Positions 9,319 through 17,678 of a stretch of 64,000 nt of DNA are shown here, piece by piece. Source of the stretch: Cellulomonas sp. C5510. GTDB taxonomy: Bacteria > Actinomycetota > Actinomycetes > Actinomycetales > Cellulomonadaceae. Numbering within the stretch: position 1 is the first letter of the stretch; the number at the start of each line of letters is the position of its first letter. The stretch spans positions 2,046,001-2,110,000 of the forward strand of contig NZ_CP081862.1 in the NCBI RefSeq assembly GCF_019797765.1, written 5' to 3'. Both the position numbers and the translations under genes were made by a program. The notes under the pieces are model-generated. The model was not told the origin of the DNA. It was given only the letters and a program-made list of their open reading frames with translations, and searched no databases.

Positions 9319-10326
9319 ATGCTCGACGCCGACGTCGCACCTGACCAGCAGCTCCGCGAGGCCCTCCCGGGGGTGCTCGCACCGCTCGGGGAGGTCGTGG
9401 CCCTCGACCGCCTCACCGGGGGCCTGTTCGCCACGACGTTCCGCGCCACCCTCGCCGGGGGCACGCGCGTGGTGGTCAAGACGGCGCCGACCGCGACGGA
9501 GCGGCTGCTCACCTACGAGCACGACCTGCTGCGGACCGAGGCGCTGGTGTACCGCCTCGCCGGGGAGCGCCCGGAGCTCCTCATGCCCCGGCTGCTGCTC
9601 ACCGACTTCACGCGCGCGGCGGTCCCCTCCGACGTCGTGGTCGCGAGCCACCTGGACGGGGTCCCGCTGCTGGACCTGGCGGTCGACGGGACGTTGCCGC
9701 CGGACGTCGAGGCGCGGGTCCGTCCGCAGCTCGGGGCGCTCATGGCCCGGCTCCACGCGGTCACGGGCGAGCGGTTCGGCTACCCCGACCCGACGACCGC
9801 CCTGGCCGGGACCACCTGGCCCGACACCTTCGACCGCATCGTCGGGGCGCTGCTCGCCGACGCGCGGCGGTGGGGGACCGGGCTCCCGGAGCCGGAGGTC
9901 CGGGCCGCGGTGGCGCGGCACCGGACGGCTCTGGCGGAGGTGCGCCGGCCCGCGCTCGTGCACACCGACCTGTGGGCGGGCAACCTGTTCGTGGACCCGG
10001 CGACCCTGCGCCTCACCGGGGTGATCGACCCCGAGCGCGCCGTGTGGGGGGACCCGCTGCTGGAGCTGGCGGGCGCCGACCAGACCGGGCTCGGTCCGGT
10101 GCCGGCCGACCTCGTAGCCGGGTACGCCGACGCGGCGGGGGCCGTCGGACCCCTGCCGCTCGGGACGCCCGCCGGCGACGCGCGGCTGCTGCTGTACCGG
10201 ATGTCCATGACCCTGGTGCTGCTGGTCGAGATGACCCCGCGCGGCTACGCCGGTCCCGGTGCCGACGCCCACCGCGCCGCCTGCGAGGCGACTCTGCGGA
10301 CGGTGCTGGACCGGCTCGCGGGGTAG
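9319..10326 (+). CDS. APH/fructosamine-kinase-like phosphotransferase, 335 aa
   Basis: Protein-kinase-fold small-molecule kinase. The catalytic loop LVHTDLWAGNLFVD (HxDxxxxN) lies near residue 212 and the metal site as VIDPERAVWGDP near residue 234. The ATP-binding Lys is in VVVKTAP near residue 54. An aminoglycoside substrate is not implied: this branch also holds choline, homoserine and fructosamine kinases. The ATG at 9319 lies 6 bases after TAGCGT (9307-9312), so the message is probably leaderless; a GTG two codons earlier is less likely. A compact hairpin follows the stop. Confidence 0.85.
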   Translation: MLDADVAPDQQLREALPGVLAPLGEVVALDRLTGGLFATTFRATLAGGTRVVVKTAPTATERLLTYEHDLLRTEALVYRLAGERPELLMPRLLLTDFTRAAVPSDVVVASHLDGVPLLDLAVDGTLPPDVEARVRPQLGALMARLHAVTGERFGYPDPTTALAGTTWPDTFDRIVGALLADARRWGTGLPEPEVRAAVARHRTALAEVRRPALVHTDLWAGNLFVDPATLRLTGVIDPERAVWGDPLLELAGADQTGLGPVPADLVAGYADAAGAVGPLPLGTPAGDARLLLYRMSMTLVLLVEMTPRGYAGPGADAHRAACEATLRTVLDRLAG

Positions 10327-10331
10327 GGCGT

Positions 10332-10349
10332 GTCACCCGTGCGGGTGAC
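10332..10349 (+). terminator. Perfect hairpin after the phosphotransferase gene
   Basis: GTCACCCG-tg-CGGGTGAC is an 8-base perfect inverted repeat 6 bases past the stop. It could also be a protein-binding palindrome upstream of the ANTAR gene. Confidence 0.45.
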
Positions 10350-10499
10350 GGGGTCGGTTCGGGACCGGATCCACCGCCGGAACCGGCCGGCCGCAGCCCC
10401 GTGGCGTGCCACCATGACCCGGGCGCGTCGGCAGCGCGCGTCCGCCACCAGCGGCACCGTCGGTGAGGCCGCGCCAGCCGCTGCCTCAGGGGGCGGAGC

Positions 10500-11234
10500 A
10501 TGGCGGAGCCGCGTGCGCCGAGAGCGGCCACCGAGCCGGGCCGGAGCGTCCGCGGGCTGCTCGACGTCCTGACGCGACGGCTCGCGGCGGCCACGGGCGG
10601 CGCGGTCGTCGCCTCGGTGTGGGTGCGACGGCGGGACGTCGACCAGGCGGTCGCCGCCACGTCGCAGACCGCGCGTCGGGCCGACGGTCCGGCGGTCTCC
10701 GACCTCCCGGGAGGGTCCCTCCCGGCGGTGGGGAGGGTCGCTCCGGACGGGCCGGTCGGCGCCGTCCTCGGCGGCGGCCCCGACGTGCTGCTCCCCGACC
10801 TCGACGCGGCGGAGGGCTGGTCGGCGTGGCGGGCGACGGCCCGGGGCGAGGGCTTCCGTGGCGCCGCCGTGGTGGGCGCCGAGGTGGCACGCGGCGGGAG
10901 GCTGGCCCTGGCGCTGTACCTGACGACGCCCGGTGCGGCCGATGCGGAGACGCGTCGCCGGGCCGGCCGGTTCGCCCGCCAGGCCGCCTCGCTCGTGGCT
11001 CTGCACAGCACGATCCCGGAGCGCCGCCCGCCGGCGCGGGCACCGGGATCGGCGCACCGGCCCCGGGTCGGGGTGCAGACGGCCGTCGGCGCGCTGATGG
11101 AGGTGCGCGGCTGCGGCGAGGAGGAGGCGCGCCGCGTGCTGACGGTTCTCGCGAGCCAGCAGGGTCGCACGCTGGAGTCCGTCGCGGCCTCGGTGCTCGA
11201 GCACGCCCGCCGGCCGGCCCAGCGCGGCGCGTGA
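10500..11234 (+). CDS. GAF-like sensor with ANTAR RNA-binding domain, 244 aa
   Basis: Residues about 15-165 have the length and pattern of a degenerate GAF sensor. Residues about 187-235 (from VGVQTAVGALMEVRGCGEEEA) are an ANTAR domain, which binds paired hairpins in nascent RNA and prevents termination. Such proteins respond to a small ligand or stress signal. No paired hexaloop hairpins were recognised nearby, so the target is unknown. It stands alone between a kinase and an aminotransferase; the ATG has only a weak ribosome site. Confidence 0.82.
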   Translation: MAEPRAPRAATEPGRSVRGLLDVLTRRLAAATGGAVVASVWVRRRDVDQAVAATSQTARRADGPAVSDLPGGSLPAVGRVAPDGPVGAVLGGGPDVLLPDLDAAEGWSAWRATARGEGFRGAAVVGAEVARGGRLALALYLTTPGAADAETRRRAGRFARQAASLVALHSTIPERRPPARAPGSAHRPRVGVQTAVGALMEVRGCGEEEARRVLTVLASQQGRTLESVAASVLEHARRPAQRGA

Positions 11235-11289
11235 CCGGGTCACGTACGCTGCGGCGGACGGACCGGGACGCGCACGCAGGGAGAGCACG

Positions 11290-12147
11290 GTGGCGGAGGA
11301 CCTGACGGCCACGACGTTCTGGGTGAACGGCCGCCTGGTGCCGGACGCGGAGGCCACGACGTCCGCCCGGGACCACGGCTTCGTGGTCGGCGACGGCGTG
11401 TTCGAGGCGGTCAAGGTGGACCGTGGCCGGCTGTTCGCGCTCACGCGCCACGTGCGGCGCATGGCGCGGTCGGCGGCGGGCATCGGGCTGCGCGGGTTCG
11501 ACCCCGAGGTCGTGCGGCGGGCCGCGCACGAGGTGCTCGAGGCGAACGCGGCCGTCCTCACCAGCGCCTACGACCTGCTCCGGATCACGTTCACCGCGGG
11601 TCCGGGCCTGCTGGGCAGCGGACGCGTCGACGGCCCGCCGACCCTGGTGCTGGGGGTGACGCCCGGGCACGACCCGGACCCCGAGACCGCCGTGGTGACG
11701 GTGCCGTACCGCCGCAACGACGTCGGCGCGCTGACCGGCCTGAAGACGACGTCCTACGGCGAGAACGTCCTGGCGCTCGCGCAGGCGCACGCCGCCGGGG
11801 CGAGCGAGGCGGTGTTCGCCAACACGCGCGGGATGCTCTGCGAGGGCACCGGCAGCAACGTGTTCGTGGTGCGCGACGGCGAGCTGCTCACGCCGCCGCT
11901 GTCGTCCGGCTGCCTCGCCGGCGTGACGCGTGCGCTGGTGCTCGAGTGGTACGGCGGGCGGGAGGCGGACCTCCCCTACGACGCGCTGGCCACGGCCGAC
12001 GAGGTGTTCCTCACGTCGTCCGGTCGCGACGTGCAACCTGTCGTGGTGGTGGACGGCGCACCGGTGGCCGACGGTGTGCCGGGACCGGTCACGCGTGCGG
12101 CGGCGGAGGCCTTCGCCGCGGGGCAGCGGCGTCACCGGGACCCCTGA
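11290..12147 (+). CDS. Class IV PLP-dependent aminotransferase, 285 aa
   Basis: Fold-type IV aminotransferase or lyase of the branched-chain aminotransferase / aminodeoxychorismate lyase group. The N-terminal WVNGRLVPDAEA, the PLP lysine in GLKTTSYGENVLA and the phosphate-binding loop SSGCLAGVTRALV are visible, and length is typical. The GTG start has AGGGAG upstream. Branched-chain aminotransferase, D-amino acid aminotransferase and ADC lyase cannot be separated by eye; the short form and absence of pab genes leave it open. Confidence 0.88.
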   Translation: MAEDLTATTFWVNGRLVPDAEATTSARDHGFVVGDGVFEAVKVDRGRLFALTRHVRRMARSAAGIGLRGFDPEVVRRAAHEVLEANAAVLTSAYDLLRITFTAGPGLLGSGRVDGPPTLVLGVTPGHDPDPETAVVTVPYRRNDVGALTGLKTTSYGENVLALAQAHAAGASEAVFANTRGMLCEGTGSNVFVVRDGELLTPPLSSGCLAGVTRALVLEWYGGREADLPYDALATADEVFLTSSGRDVQPVVVVDGAPVADGVPGPVTRAAAEAFAAGQRRHRDP

Positions 12148-12172
12148 CGCGAGCGGGGCGGTGGAGCCCGCG

Positions 12173-13459
12173 TCAGTCGCGGCCGTCCGCCCCGAACCGG
12201 CGCAGCAGGGCGTGCGCCGACTGCGCGACCAGCGCGTGGTCGTGCGTCACCGCGAACTCGAACTGGCGGGACCGGTCCTCGCGCGAGCCGGCGGGCGCGG
12301 TCGGGGGCGGCCCGACCTCGCGGCCGACGAGGGCGACCGACTCGTGGGCGCCGAGCACGACGACGGCCCACTCGCGGGCCAGCGGCTCGTCCGGCTCGAC
12401 GCGTGCCCACCGCACGCCGCCGGGCACCGAGGCGGGGGAGCCGGTGCCGAGCGCCCCGACGAACGGCAGCCGCTCGGCGAGGTGCCCGTACCGCAGCGCG
12501 GACTGGCCGGTGAAGTGCCGCTCGTCCTGGAACGTGCCGAGGAGCAGCGGCGGCACCCGTTGCGCGAGGGCCGCCGTCTCGAGCGTGCGCGACAGGGGCA
12601 GCAGGAGGTGCTTCGGCGCCAGGCGGACCGCCCGGCGGGACGCCACGAGGTCGTAGGGCGTCGCGTCGCCGTCCGGCGGATCCGGGGCGCGGTGCAACCG
12701 GCCGGTGTGCCGCTCGCCGGCGGGCAGCACGCGGTGCGGCCTCCCCAGGTACCAGCCCTGACCCAGGTCCGCGCCGAGGACGAGCGCCCGGGTGAGGTCG
12801 TCGCGAGTCTCGATGCCCTCGGCGACCACCCGGGCCCCGGTGGCCTCGGCCCGGGCCCGCACGGCCCCCGCCACCGTGATCGTCGCCGGGTCCTCCAGCG
12901 TGCGCAGCAGCTGCAGGTCGAGCTTGATCACCTCGGGGGCGAGCAGCGGCAGGAACGCGAGCGAGTCGGGTACCGCGCCGACGTCGTCCAGCGCGATCGC
13001 GCAGCCTGCCGCCCGGAGCAGCGCGGCCGCGTCGAGGATGCCGGCCGGGTCGTGCGCCAGGGCACGCTCCGTGATCTCCACGACCACGCGGACGTGCGGG
13101 TCCCGCCGGGCGAGGGTCTCGAGCACCAGCCCGATGTGTCGCGACAGGGTGCGCGGCTCGATGTTGAGGAACAGCGTGTGCCCGGCGCCGCGGGACGCCT
13201 CGGCGGCGTCCGCGAGCGCCCGCGACATCGACGCCTGCTCGAGCTCCCCGAGCAGACCTTCCTCCTGGGCGGCGTCGAGGACCTCCAGCGGGGAGCCCCA
13301 GCCGGAGCCCTCCGGGGTGCGCAGCAGGGCCTCGCGGCCCACCACCTCGCCGGTCGCGAGCTCGACGACGGGCTGGTACGCGCAGTGCACACCGCCGGTG
13401 CGCAGCAGGTCGGGAACCGGCACGCGCCCCCGCAGGTCCGACGGGCACACGAGGGTCAC
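12173..13459 (-). CDS. EAL-domain c-di-GMP phosphodiesterase with DICT domain, 428 aa
   Basis: Residues about 20-240 form an EAL domain. The signature appears as GREALLR; the metal and catalytic residues are seen in LFLNIEP, VVEITER, ALDDVG, VIKLD and VAEGIET, so activity is plausible, although loop 6 after the DD pair (GAVPDSLAF) departs from the usual GTGYSSL. Residues about 260-400 match the DICT sensory domain often paired with GGDEF/EAL proteins. The GTG at 13459 follows GAGGAGG closely; a GTG about 11 codons earlier is possible. It is divergent from the MshEN-glycosyltransferase gene, a likely functional partner. Confidence 0.88.
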   Translation of the reverse strand: MTLVCPSDLRGRVPVPDLLRTGGVHCAYQPVVELATGEVVGREALLRTPEGSGWGSPLEVLDAAQEEGLLGELEQASMSRALADAAEASRGAGHTLFLNIEPRTLSRHIGLVLETLARRDPHVRVVVEITERALAHDPAGILDAAALLRAAGCAIALDDVGAVPDSLAFLPLLAPEVIKLDLQLLRTLEDPATITVAGAVRARAEATGARVVAEGIETRDDLTRALVLGADLGQGWYLGRPHRVLPAGERHTGRLHRAPDPPDGDATPYDLVASRRAVRLAPKHLLLPLSRTLETAALAQRVPPLLLGTFQDERHFTGQSALRYGHLAERLPFVGALGTGSPASVPGGVRWARVEPDEPLAREWAVVVLGAHESVALVGREVGPPPTAPAGSREDRSRQFEFAVTHDHALVAQSAHALLRRFGADGRD

Positions 13460-13592
13460 GTCCTCCTCATCGGCCGGATCCGGCACCACCTGAACCGTCG
13501 GCGACGATCCGCCCGCCGCTGGTTCGCCCGCGCCGTCCCGCCCCGGTCCCCGGGCGGTGCCGCCCCGCCGCGCGACGCGCCGGGGGCGTCGG

Positions 13593-13598
13593 TAGCCT
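13593..13598 (+). promoter_or_regulatory. -10 element for the MshEN-glycosyltransferase gene
   Basis: TAGCCT sits 24 bases before the GTG start, leaving a short leader with a GGGGG ribosome site. It lies in the 163-bp divergent region shared with the EAL-DICT gene. Confidence 0.45.
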
Positions 13599-13622
13599 GA
13601 GCCGATCCGGACGGGGGTACGC

Positions 13623-15503
13623 GTGGGGCGGCACGAGCAGGACCGGCGGGTCGGGGACCACCTCGTCGACCGAGGGCTGGTGACCACGGCGACGCTCGAC
13701 GCGGCGCAGGAGGTCGCGGCGGGCAGCGGCGCGCGCATCGGCGAGGTCCTCGTGGCGATCGGCGCCCTCGACTCCGTCTCGCTGACGCGTGCCCTCGCCG
13801 ACCTGTGGGGGCTGCCGTACGTCGCCGCGACGCGCACGGCGGCCGCGCTGGACGTGCCGGGCCTCGACGTCGGCACCGTGCTGGCCGAGGGCTGGCTGCC
13901 GCTGGAGCAGCGCGCGGACGGCGTCCCGGTGGTCGCGGTCACCGACGAGCCCACCCCGGAGCTGCGGGCCCGCATCGCCGCCGCCGTGGGGCAGGACCCG
14001 TTCCTCGTGCTCGCCGACCGCTGGGAGTTCCAGCAGGCGGTGCTCGACCGGTACGGCGCGGAGCTGCGGGAGCGGGCGAGCCTCGGGCTGTGGGGCCGGT
14101 CGCCGGCGCAGTCCGCGCGCACGGTCCTGGTGCCCTGGCAGCGCGTGGCGCTGGTGGTTCTCGCGCTCGCGTCCGTCACCGCCGCGGTCCTGGCACCCGC
14201 CGCGCTGGTGGTCGGGCTGTCGCTGCTCGTCGGCCTGTCGTTCCTGCTCGGCACCGGCTTCAAGTTCTGGTTGTCGCTGCGCGGCGCCCGCATGGAGCAC
14301 GTGCTGCGGACCCCGCCGGCGGCGCTGGCCGACCACGAGCTGCCCCGGTACACGGTGCTCGTGCCCGTGTACCGCGAGGCGAACATCGTCGCCCAGCTCA
14401 TCGGCAACCTCGGTGCGCTCGACTACCCGACCCACCTGCTCGAGGTGATCGTGCTGGTCGAGGAGGACGACCTGGAGACCCGCGCCGCGGCCGAGGCCGC
14501 CTCGCCGCCCCCGCACTTCCGGTTCGTGACCGTCCCGGCCGGGCAGCCGCAGACCAAGCCCAAGGCCTGCAACGTCGGCCTCGAGTTCGCCACGGGGGAG
14601 TACCTGGTGATCTTCGACGCCGAGGACCGCCCCGAGCCGGACCAGCTCAAGAAGGCCGTCCTCGCGTTCCGCGACGCCGGGGACGACCTCGTGTGCGTGC
14701 AGGCGGCGCTGAACTACTTCAACGCCGAGGAGAACGCGCTCACGCGGATGTTCACGCTCGAGTACTCGTTCTGGTTCGACTACATGCTGCCCGGGCTGGA
14801 GGCCAACCGGTTCGCGATCCCGCTCGGCGGCACGTCCAACCACTTCCGGGTCGGCGGCCTGCGGCGGCTCGGCGGCTGGGACCCGTTCAACGTCACGGAG
14901 GACGCCGACCTGGGCATCCGCGCCGCGGCCGAGGGGCTGCGCGTCGGGGTGATCGACTCGACCACGTTCGAGGAGGCCAACACCTCGTACCCCAACTTCG
15001 TGCGGCAGCGCTCCCGGTGGATCAAGGGGTACATGCAGACGACCCTCGTGCACCTGCGCGACCCGCTGCGGCTGCTGCGGGTCGCGGGGCCGCGGCAGGC
15101 GCTGTCGTTCCTGTTCCTCGTGGGCGGCACGCCGGCGACGTTCCTCGCGGTCCCGCCGCTGTACGCCGTGTTCGTGGCGTCCCTGCTGGTCGACCCGGCG
15201 GCCCTCGCCGCCCTGTTCCCGGGGTGGGTGCTGTGGCTCTCGCTCGCGAACCTCGGGGTCGGCAGCGCGCTGATGATCTACGTGTCGATGATGGGCGCGT
15301 TCAAGCGCCGCCGGTACCGGCTGGTGCTCTGGGGCCTGGCGAACCCCGTCTACTGGCTGCTCCACGCGGTCGCCGCGTACAAGGCGCTGTGGCAGCTCGT
15401 CACGAGACCGCACTACTGGGAGAAGACCGCACATGGCCTCACTGGTCTCACCGGCACCGCAGCCCACCCCGCGGGCGACGGCGTCCCGGCTCCCGGCGCC
15501 TGA
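13623..15503 (+). CDS. Membrane glycosyltransferase (GT2) with N-terminal MshEN domain, 626 aa
   Basis: Residues 9-32 and 38-61 are the two 24-residue MshEN motifs (R-x-G-x-x-L-x-x-x-G, then Leu at position 17), separated by exactly five residues. MshEN domains bind cyclic di-GMP. Two membrane helices (about 170-215) precede a processive GT2 catalytic domain with VPVYREAN near 243, DAED near 331-334, TEDADLG near 425 and QRSRWIKG near 461. Three or four C-terminal helices follow, as in cellulose or hyaluronan synthases. It overlaps the next membrane-protein gene by 71 bases. It is probably a c-di-GMP-gated exopolysaccharide synthase; NfrB of Escherichia coli has the same domains in a different order. 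Confidence 0.9.
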   Translation: MGRHEQDRRVGDHLVDRGLVTTATLDAAQEVAAGSGARIGEVLVAIGALDSVSLTRALADLWGLPYVAATRTAAALDVPGLDVGTVLAEGWLPLEQRADGVPVVAVTDEPTPELRARIAAAVGQDPFLVLADRWEFQQAVLDRYGAELRERASLGLWGRSPAQSARTVLVPWQRVALVVLALASVTAAVLAPAALVVGLSLLVGLSFLLGTGFKFWLSLRGARMEHVLRTPPAALADHELPRYTVLVPVYREANIVAQLIGNLGALDYPTHLLEVIVLVEEDDLETRAAAEAASPPPHFRFVTVPAGQPQTKPKACNVGLEFATGEYLVIFDAEDRPEPDQLKKAVLAFRDAGDDLVCVQAALNYFNAEENALTRMFTLEYSFWFDYMLPGLEANRFAIPLGGTSNHFRVGGLRRLGGWDPFNVTEDADLGIRAAAEGLRVGVIDSTTFEEANTSYPNFVRQRSRWIKGYMQTTLVHLRDPLRLLRVAGPRQALSFLFLVGGTPATFLAVPPLYAVFVASLLVDPAALAALFPGWVLWLSLANLGVGSALMIYVSMMGAFKRRRYRLVLWGLANPVYWLLHAVAAYKALWQLVTRPHYWEKTAHGLTGLTGTAAHPAGDGVPAPGA

Positions 15504-16602
15504 CACGTGGCCCGCGCGCCCAGGTGCGCGCTGGCTGCTGCGCCTCGCGTTCGCGGCACCGTTCGTGGTGGTCGCGCTCGTCTCGCGCGCGTCCCCGTGG
15601 CGGGCCGTCGCGAACGAGGAGCTCGCCGCCCGGGGCGCGCTCATCCGCTGGGGCGACGCCGCCCTGACGTGGACGGCCGAGGTCTTCCCGCCCCTGTCGG
15701 CGGCGGCGGCCTCGGTGCTCGGCGGCGACCTGCTGCTGATGAGCCTGTTCGCGGCCGCGGTGCTCGGGTTCACGCTGCAGCGGCTCGCCGGGGTGCTGGT
15801 GCGCGAGGGCCACGGTCCGTGGGCGACGGCCGCGGTGATCGCGGCCCTGGTCCTCACGCCGCCGCTGGCGTACCTGGCGGCGAACGACCTGGAGTCGCTG
15901 CTGGGCCTCGCGCTGGTGGTCCTCGCGCTGGACGGCATCGCGTCGTTCGTCGAGCGACGGTCGACGGAGGCGGGGTTCCGGGCCGGTCTGGCGATGGGCG
16001 TGCTGGTGGTGCTGGAGCCGGGCGGTTGGCTGTACGCGCTCGGGCTGGCGGCGACGGCCCCGTTCTTCGCACGGCACGCGGGCCGCGCGGGGCGGGGCGC
16101 CACGTCGGCGACGGTCGCGGTGCTGCTGTTCCCGGCCGTCGCGGCGGTGCTGTTCTGGCTCTACCTGTCCTGGTGGTTCTCGGACGACCCGCTCGGCGGC
16201 TTCGCCCGGGCGACGGCCGACGGCTGGTTTCCCGGCGGCGTCGGCGCGTCCGCGGTCTCCGCCGCCCGCCAGATGGCGCTGTCGCTGCTGGCGGCGCCGC
16301 TCGTGCTGGTCGCCGGCACGATCCGCGGGCTGCGTGACCCGTGGTCCCTGATCGCCCCGGGCATCGCGCTCGTGGGCCTGTACCTGTCGCTGTGGCTCGG
16401 GCTGCGGTCCCCGGCCGGCCAGACGTACGTCGTGCTGACGGCGCTGTGGGTCCTGCTGCTCGCGCCGCGGAACCCGTCGCCCCGGCGCCGCCTGCTCGTC
16501 GTGGGCGCGGCGCTGCTCCAGATCGCGATCGCCTGGCTCGTGGTGCTCACGACCGGGACCACCCTCGCGGACTGGGTGTCGGCCCTCGCGTCGGGCGGCT
16601 GA
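15433..16602 (+). CDS. Polytopic membrane protein, partner of the glycosyltransferase, 389 aa
   Basis: About nine to ten hydrophobic helices, no domain that I recognise. The ATG lies 71 bases inside the upstream gene in another frame, so the two are tightly coupled. A luminal-type loop with acidic residues after the first helix (VSRASPWRAVANEELAARGAL) recalls GT-C glycosyltransferases or Wzy/flippase-like proteins, but this is only resemblance. Context suggests it transports, primes or modifies the polymer made by the GT2 protein. Its end is followed within 60 bases by a small separately promoted gene. Confidence 0.8.
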   Translation: MASLVSPAPQPTPRATASRLPAPDTWPARPGARWLLRLAFAAPFVVVALVSRASPWRAVANEELAARGALIRWGDAALTWTAEVFPPLSAAAASVLGGDLLLMSLFAAAVLGFTLQRLAGVLVREGHGPWATAAVIAALVLTPPLAYLAANDLESLLGLALVVLALDGIASFVERRSTEAGFRAGLAMGVLVVLEPGGWLYALGLAATAPFFARHAGRAGRGATSATVAVLLFPAVAAVLFWLYLSWWFSDDPLGGFARATADGWFPGGVGASAVSAARQMALSLLAAPLVLVAGTIRGLRDPWSLIAPGIALVGLYLSLWLGLRSPAGQTYVVLTALWVLLLAPRNPSPRRRLLVVGAALLQIAIAWLVVLTTGTTLADWVSALASGG

Positions 16603-16660
16603 GGCGCGGCGCCGTGCGCCCGGGGTGGTCGCCGGCACCGGATCGGGGTAGAACCGGGTC

Positions 16661-16870
16661 ATGACCACCCGCCCCCGCAACCTCACCTCCGACCCCGCCG
16701 CCGAGCACCTGGCCGAGCCGCGGACCTCCGAGGCGGAGCTCCGCGCCGCCGACGCCCGCTCGGGCGGTGACCCCCGCCACGCGCCGCGGTCGCTGCGGGA
16801 GAGCGAGCTCGTGCCCGACGACGAGCCCATCGCCGCCTCCGACGACTGGGACGAGCCCGAGCGCCTCTGA
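16661..16870 (+). CDS. Small acidic hypothetical protein, 69 aa
   Basis: Hydrophilic, acidic protein with no membrane segment or known motif; it ends DDWDEPERL. The ATG lies 6 bases after TAGAAC (16649-16654), an imperfect copy of the leaderless promoter pattern used elsewhere here. Codon use is as GC-rich as its neighbours. A strong hairpin follows. It resembles the small disordered proteins common in Micrococcales; function unknown. Confidence 0.6.
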   Translation: MTTRPRNLTSDPAAEHLAEPRTSEAELRAADARSGGDPRHAPRSLRESELVPDDEPIAASDDWDEPERL

Positions 16871-16892
16871 GGCGTCGCACGCCGGGCGGCAC

Positions 16893-16927
16893 GAGGCCCC
16901 GGTCACCTCGAGGGTGGCCGGGGCCTC
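16893..16927 (+). terminator. Bidirectional hairpin between the 69-aa gene and dps
   Basis: Fifteen-base arms (gaggccccggtcacc / ggtggccggggcctc, one G-U type mismatch) surround the 5-base loop tcgag. It separates two convergent genes. Confidence 0.75.
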
Positions 16928-16970
16928 GGCGTCGGTGGGCGCCCGTGGGGCGCCGCGTGCGGCGACCGGG

Positions 16971-17546
16971 TCAGCGCGCCGCCGGGTCCACGGCGCCGGC
17001 GCTGCGGGCCGCGTCCTGCTCGGTGTGCGCGCCCTGCGTGCTGAGCTCGCCCCCGGCGGACTCGAGGTGGGCGCGGACGAACCAGTGGAACAGCTCCAGC
17101 TCGTGCAGGTGCCCGATCAGCAGGTCGTTCGTGACCGCGTCGAGCTCCTCGGTGGCCTCCGCGGCCGCACGGTGGTCGCCGATCACGCCGACGTACACCT
17201 CGTCGAGCGCCCCCAGGTGCTCGATGGCGCTCGCTCGCCCGATCGAGTAGTCGTCCCAGGTCCGCGCGGCGACGAGCGCGCCCGGCGTCCCGACCGGGGC
17301 GACACCGAGGGTCGCGATCCGCTCGGCGATCGCGTCCACCATCGCGCGCACGGCCTCGACCTGCGGGTCGAGCATCTCGTGCACCGCGATGAAGTGCGGG
17401 CCGGTGACGTTCCAGTGGATGTGCTTGAGGGTCAGCGCCAGGTCGTTCAGCGCGTTGAGCCGCTGCTGCAGGACCTCGGCGACCTTCGCACCGTCCTCGA
17501 CGGTCAGCGACGGGACCGTGTACTTCGGCAGCTCGGTGCGGGCCAT
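16971..17546 (-). CDS. dps: Dps-family DNA-protecting ferritin, 191 aa
   Basis: Dodecameric mini-ferritin that oxidises and stores iron with peroxide and can coat DNA. The Dps signature and intersubunit ferroxidase ligands are seen in NDLALTLKHIHWNVTG, then HFIAVHEMLDPQVE. Start ATG at 17546 has GAGGAGG at ideal spacing. The C-terminal 20 residues (Ala/Gly-rich) are extra. It lies downstream of the LigD-polymerase gene on the same strand with a 132-bp gap, so it may have its own promoter. The neighbourhood with Ku and LigD suggests DNA protection during stress. Confidence 0.94.
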   Translation of the reverse strand: MARTELPKYTVPSLTVEDGAKVAEVLQQRLNALNDLALTLKHIHWNVTGPHFIAVHEMLDPQVEAVRAMVDAIAERIATLGVAPVGTPGALVAARTWDDYSIGRASAIEHLGALDEVYVGVIGDHRAAAEATEELDAVTNDLLIGHLHELELFHWFVRAHLESAGGELSTQGAHTEQDAARSAGAVDPAAR

Positions 17547-17678
17547 GGGTGTCCTCCTCGTGACGTCCGGCGCCCGGCGGCGCCCTACGCCGTCCACGCT
17601 GCCGCAACCCGCGCGGCTCCGCAATCGCTGGTGGGGACGGTCGCCGCGGGCCTCGGCCGCTCCGGCGTGCGCGCCCGG

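Noticed and set aside
1117..10272. Very long open frames on the opposite strand of the permease, catalase and VanY regions
   Set aside because: They are antisense shadows of real genes in a GC-rich genome: runs of Arg, Pro, Ala and Ser, no domains, and they oppose genes with clear motifs.
12132..13448. A second minus-strand frame of over 400 codons across the EAL gene
   Set aside because: The true frame carries the EAL and DICT motifs; this one is Arg/Ala/Gly-rich without structure.
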